From assembly GCA_046541515.1 (NCBI GenBank), contig JBKHDD010000055.1, positions 1 to 26,606 of the forward strand: DNA of 26,606 nt, written 5' to 3'. The first letter of the stretch is position 1. Each line of letters begins with the position of its first letter. Origin of the DNA: CAYFVR01 sp046541515 (GTDB taxonomy: Bacteria > Desulfobacterota > Desulfobacteria > Desulfobacterales > Desulfococcaceae). This document shows, piece by piece, positions 22,069 to 26,606 of this stretch. Both the position numbers and the translations under genes were made by a program. The notes beneath the pieces were generated by a model. That model was not told the origin of the DNA, made no database searches, and saw nothing but the letters and a program-made list of their open reading frames with translations.

Positions 22069-23148
22069 ATGCCCCCAGACGATGAAAAGCCCGACGAAAA
22101 ACCCGAAGCCGATCCCCGGCGATTGTCCCAATGGCTTTCCGAAAACCTGCCGGACGACCGGTTGTTGAAGATGGCTCGCGCCATCGGAGAAAGAGTTCGG
22201 TCTCGGAAGCGCAGACACAGGTTCAACATTCGGTTTCTGGGGATGGAAAACTGGTCCGAAACGGAGCTGGACGACTCGGACCCGCTGCCGAAGGCAATTG
22301 CCGGCGAGCTGGTCCGGTTTCTATCCGACAAACCGGCGCTGTTGGACCAGTTGAGCGCATCCCCCGGCCCCGAAGCCGCAACTCTGCTCCGGGACAAATT
22401 TCTGAACGCTTGGCTGGATTTTAGCCGCTCTCTATCCGTGGACCCCAAACGGTATCTCTATAAAAAAGCCCGCACCGCCATTTCGGATTCGGAGGACTTC
22501 CACTTCGTCCCCGATCGCCAGGGACAATCCAAATTCTCTCGAAAGCCGACCTCAACCCCTCTGCATTTCCTCCTGGACGACCTGGAACGAATCACTTTCC
22601 CCGCCGATATTGCGCTGGACCCGGAGGAAGTCCGCAAAGCGGGAATCCTGAAGCGGCTGGCGGACCACTTTCTTCGGGAAGCCGTCCGCGACTTGGCGGA
22701 AGAGGACGTTCTGGTCCGGGTCGCGGATTTCGTTTCCTGGATTCAGCTCCACGTCCGCCAGCCGGAAATCGTTCGGCGGGATGACCATTTCCCGGGGCGC
22801 GGCGGGGAAGACGTCCCACGTTCCGGCCGCGCCAAAGAAAAGGGAGCCGAAAGAAAATTCGTTTCTCCCGCCCAGCTCCAAGGCTGGGTGGAGGAATTCC
22901 TGCCGGCGCTTTCCCCGAAGGATGCCCGTCTACTGCGGCTTCGGTTTGGAGAGGAGTTGACGCTGGAGGAAACCGCGGCCGAAATGGGATGGAAAAGCCC
23001 CGGCACGACGAGCAACCATCTGGCCCGAATTCTGGGTCGAATGCGGATTTTTCTCGAATCCCATTCCCTCCATGACGATCCGGCCGTTTTGGAGGACTTC
23101 CTTTTTTTGTTGCTCCATCATTTGAAAAAAGAGAATCCGGAACCGTAG
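22069..23148 (+). CDS. Sigma-70-like factor with region 4 and a divergent N-terminal half
   Basis: The 359-residue protein ends with a clear sigma region 4 / HTH (about 275-330: FLPALSPKDARLLRLRFGEELTLEETAAEMGWKS, TTSNHLARILGRMRIFLE), which binds -35 DNA. The N-terminal half is not a normal ECF region 2. It is helical and charged (NLPDDRLLKMARAIGERVRSRKRRHR, LVRFLSDKPALLDQL, FLNAWLDFSRS, RYLYKKARTAI) and may be a divergent core-binding part. A C-terminal tail (330-359) with DDPAVLEDFLFLLLHHL follows. The ATG at 22069 has GGAGG five bases upstream. It lies 51 bases before a gene with an anti-sigma-type zinc motif, so a sigma/anti-sigma pair is likely. It could instead be a DNA-binding regulator using only region 4. 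Confidence 0.7.
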   Translation: MPPDDEKPDEKPEADPRRLSQWLSENLPDDRLLKMARAIGERVRSRKRRHRFNIRFLGMENWSETELDDSDPLPKAIAGELVRFLSDKPALLDQLSASPGPEAATLLRDKFLNAWLDFSRSLSVDPKRYLYKKARTAISDSEDFHFVPDRQGQSKFSRKPTSTPLHFLLDDLERITFPADIALDPEEVRKAGILKRLADHFLREAVRDLAEEDVLVRVADFVSWIQLHVRQPEIVRRDDHFPGRGGEDVPRSGRAKEKGAERKFVSPAQLQGWVEEFLPALSPKDARLLRLRFGEELTLEETAAEMGWKSPGTTSNHLARILGRMRIFLESHSLHDDPAVLEDFLFLLLHHLKKENPEP

Positions 23149-23199
23149 GAACCGGGCAAGTGGAAGTTCAAACCCGAATCCCAAAGGAGTCATTCGCTG

Positions 23200-24351
23200 A
23201 TGATCGATCGCCAAACCCTGCTGATCGAGGCCCGGCGGTTCCGGACCTGTCCGCCCCCCTCGATCCGAAACGACCCGGCCCACGAAGCCGCCGTGAAGGA
23301 GCATATCTCCCGCTGTCCGGACTGCGAACTGGACGCCCTGGCGGGCGGCGAAACGGAAACCGTGTGGGACGAATTTCTTTCGGACCTCCGCGCCTCCCGC
23401 CCGCCCGATCTCTTTTCCGAATCGCCGCCCCTCGCCCCGGGGCAATTCCGCAATCTTTCCCCGAAAATGGCCCGCTGGTCCGACGGCCGCCATTTTTCCC
23501 CGCCGCTGGTTCTGATCCTCGACCTCCCCGATTCACCGGACGGCCTCGTCCGGGCGGTCCAGACCTACCACGAGCCGGGTCTGGCCGGGCCGGGGGATCT
23601 GATTTTGGAAAACCACCGAACCGGCCGGGGCGACCTGTTCGTGGAGACGTGGAATCCGCTCCACGTTTCCAGGGACGAACTGGGCCCGGCCTTCGGCGCG
23701 GTGGACGCGGAAACGCTGGACGCCGTCCGGGCCATGGAGAACGACCCCGCCGCCCGGCCCGCCTGGGCGCCCCTGACCCGGCCGCTTTATGAAAACGATC
23801 CCCGCCCCGCCTTTCGCCGGCTGGAGCGAGAGGTGGCCGAGGTCTTCGCCGCGCCGGTGCTGGTTCCCCACGCGGGCCAGAAGTTGATTCGCTTGGCCCA
23901 CCAAACGGTTCGGGCGCTTCGCCGGGCACTGGATTCGGCCGTTCCCGACCTTCGGTGGCCCGAAACGGCGGCCGGAACGAATGCCCTTCTGGCCGCCGTG
24001 CAAGCCGGCCCGGCGCCTCTGGCCGCCGCCGGATCTTCGCCCGAAAAGTTCCACGCGAACCTGGTCATCCTTCGGGAAAACCGGCTCTGGGACTTTCGGC
24101 CCGTCCCCGTGGAAAGCGCCGAACCGGTCTGGATGGACGGCGACCTAGGTTTTTCCGGCCGGGTGCTGGAACTGCCGGAACATGGCCGCTCCGCCGGGAT
24201 TCTGGCGTTTTTGAAACGGTCTCATTTTTCCCAGCCGCCCGCCTCGGCGGACTGGGACGCGGCGGAGGGACGATTTTACGTCGAATTTGAGAATCCGCCC
24301 CATCCTCCGGGAGAGCTGGCGCTGGCGGTGCTGTGGGAGGAAGGGGAATGA
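23200..24351 (+). CDS. Protein with N-terminal HxxxCxxC zinc anti-sigma-like motif
   Basis: The first 50 residues hold C17, then H35-ISR-C39-PD-C42 inside KEHISRCPDC. The HxxxCxxC spacing with an earlier Cys is the ZAS anti-sigma (RsrA/zf-HC2) signature. The remaining 330 residues are not recognised. They have beta-rich parts (PPLVLILDLPDSP, GDLFVETWNPLHVS, FYVEFENPP...LALAVLWEEGE) and helical parts (FRRLEREVAEVFAAPVL, LIRLAHQTVRALRRAL). There is no membrane segment, so unlike many anti-sigmas it is soluble. The ATG at 23200 has AAAGGAG ten bases upstream. The gene's stop overlaps the protease gene start (ATGA). A natural reading is an anti-sigma that the next gene's protease cuts. Confidence 0.65.
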   Translation: MIDRQTLLIEARRFRTCPPPSIRNDPAHEAAVKEHISRCPDCELDALAGGETETVWDEFLSDLRASRPPDLFSESPPLAPGQFRNLSPKMARWSDGRHFSPPLVLILDLPDSPDGLVRAVQTYHEPGLAGPGDLILENHRTGRGDLFVETWNPLHVSRDELGPAFGAVDAETLDAVRAMENDPAARPAWAPLTRPLYENDPRPAFRRLEREVAEVFAAPVLVPHAGQKLIRLAHQTVRALRRALDSAVPDLRWPETAAGTNALLAAVQAGPAPLAAAGSSPEKFHANLVILRENRLWDFRPVPVESAEPVWMDGDLGFSGRVLELPEHGRSAGILAFLKRSHFSQPPASADWDAAEGRFYVEFENPPHPPGELALAVLWEEGE

Positions 24352-26537
24352 CGGAAACGGGCTTGGCCGAGGTGGTCTGGCTGGCCGGAAGGAAGAGTTT
24401 CAAGCCGCTGCGAGCGCGCCTGTCGACCCGGTTGTCCGGCGCCTGGTTCGCCGGCGCGCCGGGGCCGTTGGGCCGGGACTACCAAAAGGCCCGAACCGCT
24501 TTGGCGGAGACGCCCGACCTGGGGGACCTGCTGGACCGCCATCTGCTGTTGGCGCTGCTGGCCGGAGATTCGCCCACGCCGTCTTGGGCCGGGGCCTGGG
24601 CCAATGCGCACCTGCCGATCCGGTCGATATTGGCGCCGCTGGATTTTCGGGCCGCGGTCGCCGGCCGCTGGCGGGCCGTTCCGCTGCTGGTGGCGGGGGA
24701 AAACGGCGCCCGGGTGCGCCGACTCGTGGTGGGCGTTGCGCCCTTGCCTCGATCCGAACCTCGATCCGAACTTGGCGCCGGATCCCGGCCCGAACCGCGA
24801 CCGGAAGTGCGACCCGACGCCCCTTGGCCGCCCTGGGCCGAATCGTTGCTGGACGAGGACGCCCGGGCCGCGATCCGAAACGCCGTGGAAGCGGCGGGCC
24901 AAATCGTCTCCGTTCCCCCGGGGTTTCATCCCTGGTTCCTCCCGTTGGCCGCGCCGGAAGGACCGGAACGGATTACCGGCCCCTCCCTGGGACTCCCCGC
25001 CGCCCTGGGGCTCTTGGCCGCCATCGCGGATTCTCCCCTGCCCCGGCGTCTGGTCGCCACCGGCAATCTGCGGCCGAACGGGACCGTGGCCCGGGTGGGC
25101 CGGATGGCGGAAAAATTCCAAGCGGCGGAAAAGGACGGATTCCGGGTGCTGCTGCATCCGCCGGAAGATGGATGGGAACGCAACGGCCGTCCCGCCGCGG
25201 TTCCGGTCCCCACCCTGGCCCGGGCCTGGCTGCTGGCCGACCTGTTCACTCCGGGCCGCTCCGGCGAACTGGCGCTGCTGTCCGGCATGTTGGACGATCC
25301 GGACCGATTTGTGGCCAACGTGGACGGCCTGCCGCCGGAGTGGCTGGACCGGGTCCGGGAAAACGGCGACCACCGCGCCTTTCTGGCGGCGCTGGGCGAC
25401 CGTCCCGAGCGGTTCGCCGCCTTCGCCGATCGGCTGGAATCGGCCGTGTACGCCAACCACACCCGCCTCGCCGACGCCATGGCCGCCCTGATGGACGAAC
25501 CAACCCTGGCGGGGCTGGCCGAAACCGCGCCGCTGGCCGCGTTCCGATGGTGTACGGCCGGCCTTTCCCTCTGCAACCACACGGGCCGGGTCCCCGAGGC
25601 CCGGGAGTGGATCCGCCGGGGGGAGGCGCTGCTGCCCCGGGCCCGGCGGGCGGATCTGGATCGGGTGGTGGACTATTTCAACCACCGGCTGGTGGCCCGG
25701 CACAACCGGTATCGGTTTTCCCCGGAATTGCCGCCCGATTTGTCGGAGCTGCTGGCGCTGTTGACGGAACAGTACCGCATCCAATGCGCGGCCGACTGCC
25801 CCACCGAGATGGTGCTGGGACGGGCCTGGGGAACCATCGCCCAGAACTGCGCCTTTTGCGGACCGGAACATCTGGACCGGACCCGGGAACTGATCGCCCG
25901 GGCCCGCCGCGCCCTGGGCGAAGACACGGTGCCGGAACATCGGGAGGAGTGGCTGCGCCAGTCCAACTATTTGACCTACGCTCTGCTGGACGGCGGGCCG
26001 GATTTTTTCGAGGAGGCCCGGGTCGCCCTGTTCGAGTATCTGGAAATCGACGGCTGGAGCGAATTGTGGCCCCGATTTTCCGGCATGAGCCGCTGGCGCC
26101 GCGCGCTGATCGCCCGGTTTCTGGCCGAGGCGGGCGGGGACGCCGAACGGGCGGCGTTTTTGGCGGCCGTGGAGACCGGCGGTTCGGCTGCCCGGCCGGC
26201 GTTTCCCTGGCCGCTGTGGTGCTTCAACACGGGCCGGGTGGCCCGCTCCCGGGGCGGGGATGACGCCGCGCAAAGCTGGTTTGTCCGATCCGTCGCGCTG
26301 TGCCGGGCGCCCGAGGTGGGGCCGTCGGTGCGGGTGATGGCGCTGCTGCCGCTGGCCGCGCTCTGGGAAATGGGCCGCCCGCCGGCGGATTTCCAAAGCC
26401 TGTGGGAAAAAATTCAACGGGCGGCGGAGGCGCTGGACCCGGACCATTTCCGCCGGTTGAAAACCGGTCCGCCGGAGGCGGTTCTGGCCGAGGTGTCCGG
26501 GACGCCGGGGCGGCTGTTTCCGTTTATTTACCGGTAG
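24348..26537 (+). CDS. Lon-fold (S16) protease domain with long helical C-terminus, no AAA+ ATPase
   Basis: A 729-residue protein. Residues about 165-300 match the Lon proteolytic domain: RITGPSLGLPAALGLLAAIA, then LVATGNLRPNGTVARVGRMAEKFQAAEKDGFRVLLHPPED. S213 falls in the GPSxG motif and K256 aligns with the catalytic Lys of Lon, so the Ser-Lys dyad is kept. No Walker A/B motif is present. The N-terminal 130 residues are unrecognised; a Pro/Arg/Glu-rich linker (134-160) follows them. The C-terminal 430 residues are helical and TPR-like (AREWIRRGEALLPRARRADLDRVVDYFNHR, RTRELIARARRALG, EARVALFEYLEID). The start ATG at 24348 overlaps the previous stop by four bases and has GGAGGAAGGGGA before it. 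The protein is cytosolic and presumably gated by partner binding to the helical part. Confidence 0.75.
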   Translation: MTETGLAEVVWLAGRKSFKPLRARLSTRLSGAWFAGAPGPLGRDYQKARTALAETPDLGDLLDRHLLLALLAGDSPTPSWAGAWANAHLPIRSILAPLDFRAAVAGRWRAVPLLVAGENGARVRRLVVGVAPLPRSEPRSELGAGSRPEPRPEVRPDAPWPPWAESLLDEDARAAIRNAVEAAGQIVSVPPGFHPWFLPLAAPEGPERITGPSLGLPAALGLLAAIADSPLPRRLVATGNLRPNGTVARVGRMAEKFQAAEKDGFRVLLHPPEDGWERNGRPAAVPVPTLARAWLLADLFTPGRSGELALLSGMLDDPDRFVANVDGLPPEWLDRVRENGDHRAFLAALGDRPERFAAFADRLESAVYANHTRLADAMAALMDEPTLAGLAETAPLAAFRWCTAGLSLCNHTGRVPEAREWIRRGEALLPRARRADLDRVVDYFNHRLVARHNRYRFSPELPPDLSELLALLTEQYRIQCAADCPTEMVLGRAWGTIAQNCAFCGPEHLDRTRELIARARRALGEDTVPEHREEWLRQSNYLTYALLDGGPDFFEEARVALFEYLEIDGWSELWPRFSGMSRWRRALIARFLAEAGGDAERAAFLAAVETGGSAARPAFPWPLWCFNTGRVARSRGGDDAAQSWFVRSVALCRAPEVGPSVRVMALLPLAALWEMGRPPADFQSLWEKIQRAAEALDPDHFRRLKTGPPEAVLAEVSGTPGRLFPFIYR

Positions 26538-26606
26538 CCGCCGGGCGATGAAAAAAATTTTGAAAAACCGGGCGCCGGAACCGTAATCCATTTTCAAACC
26601 CGATCC

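Noticed and set aside
26548..26586. Short open frame ATG-AAA-AAA-ATT after the protease gene
   Set aside because: Only 12 codons, no ribosome-binding site and no conserved feature; likely chance.
24276..26597. 773-residue open frame on the minus strand opposite the Lon-TPR gene
   Set aside because: It is rich in Gln, Gly, Arg and Pro, as expected for an antisense shadow in GC-rich DNA. The plus frame has clear Lon motifs and a ribosome-binding site.

Overview
The window is GC-rich, densely coded bacterial DNA. Futalosine-pathway menaquinone genes, a TRAP transporter with a TatT lipoprotein, an AMIN-domain envelope protein and paired moeA genes (one with a PBP-like tail) suggest a Gram-negative, probably anaerobic organism of the Desulfobacterota type. 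That placement is inference: no rRNA or tRNA gene was seen. Small antitoxin-like genes, decayed genes and short transposed repeats give it an accessory flavour between housekeeping blocks.

Layout. 233-2163 (+) holds the remains of a nicotinamidase / VWA / PP2C-type cluster, decayed by frameshifts and deletions. 2359-3201 (-) carries a small hypothetical gene and a solitary HigA-like antitoxin. 3272-7834 (-) is a compact menaquinone operon in the order mqnE-mqnC fusion, amidohydrolase (likely aminofutalosine deaminase), mqnA. The fusion linker is encoded by a heptanucleotide tandem repeat. 8138-9244 (+) is a secreted SH3-SH3-AMIN protein. 9293-9973 (-) has hicB, hicA (58 codons, GTG start) and a YgiT-type zinc-finger gene. 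10029-14320 (-) is a TRAP operon, tatT ... dctP-dctQ-dctM, with two antitoxin-like genes between tatT and dctP. 14631-15668 (+) is threonine aldolase. 15806-17059 (-) is a PEP/pyruvate-binding-like protein. 17467-21483 (+) has a methyltransferase, moeA, and a moeA fused to a PBP-like domain.

A 102-bp palindromic element occurs at 17083-17184 and 19414-19515, each copy bounded by about 10-bp target duplications. Degenerate copies lie near 15673 and 17191. I read it as a MITE with IS4-like ends.

The most interesting part is 22069-26537 (+). It encodes a sigma factor with an unusual N-terminal half, then a protein with an N-terminal HxxxCxxC zinc anti-sigma motif, then a Lon-fold (S16) protease domain with no AAA+ ATPase joined to a long helical C-terminal region. 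The last two genes overlap by ATGA. The layout suggests a protease / anti-sigma / sigma signalling cascade like the CRISPR-linked CalpL-CalpT-CalpS and Craspase systems, but no CRISPR or SAVED component is visible here. The final 69 bases (26538-26606) hold nothing I can identify.
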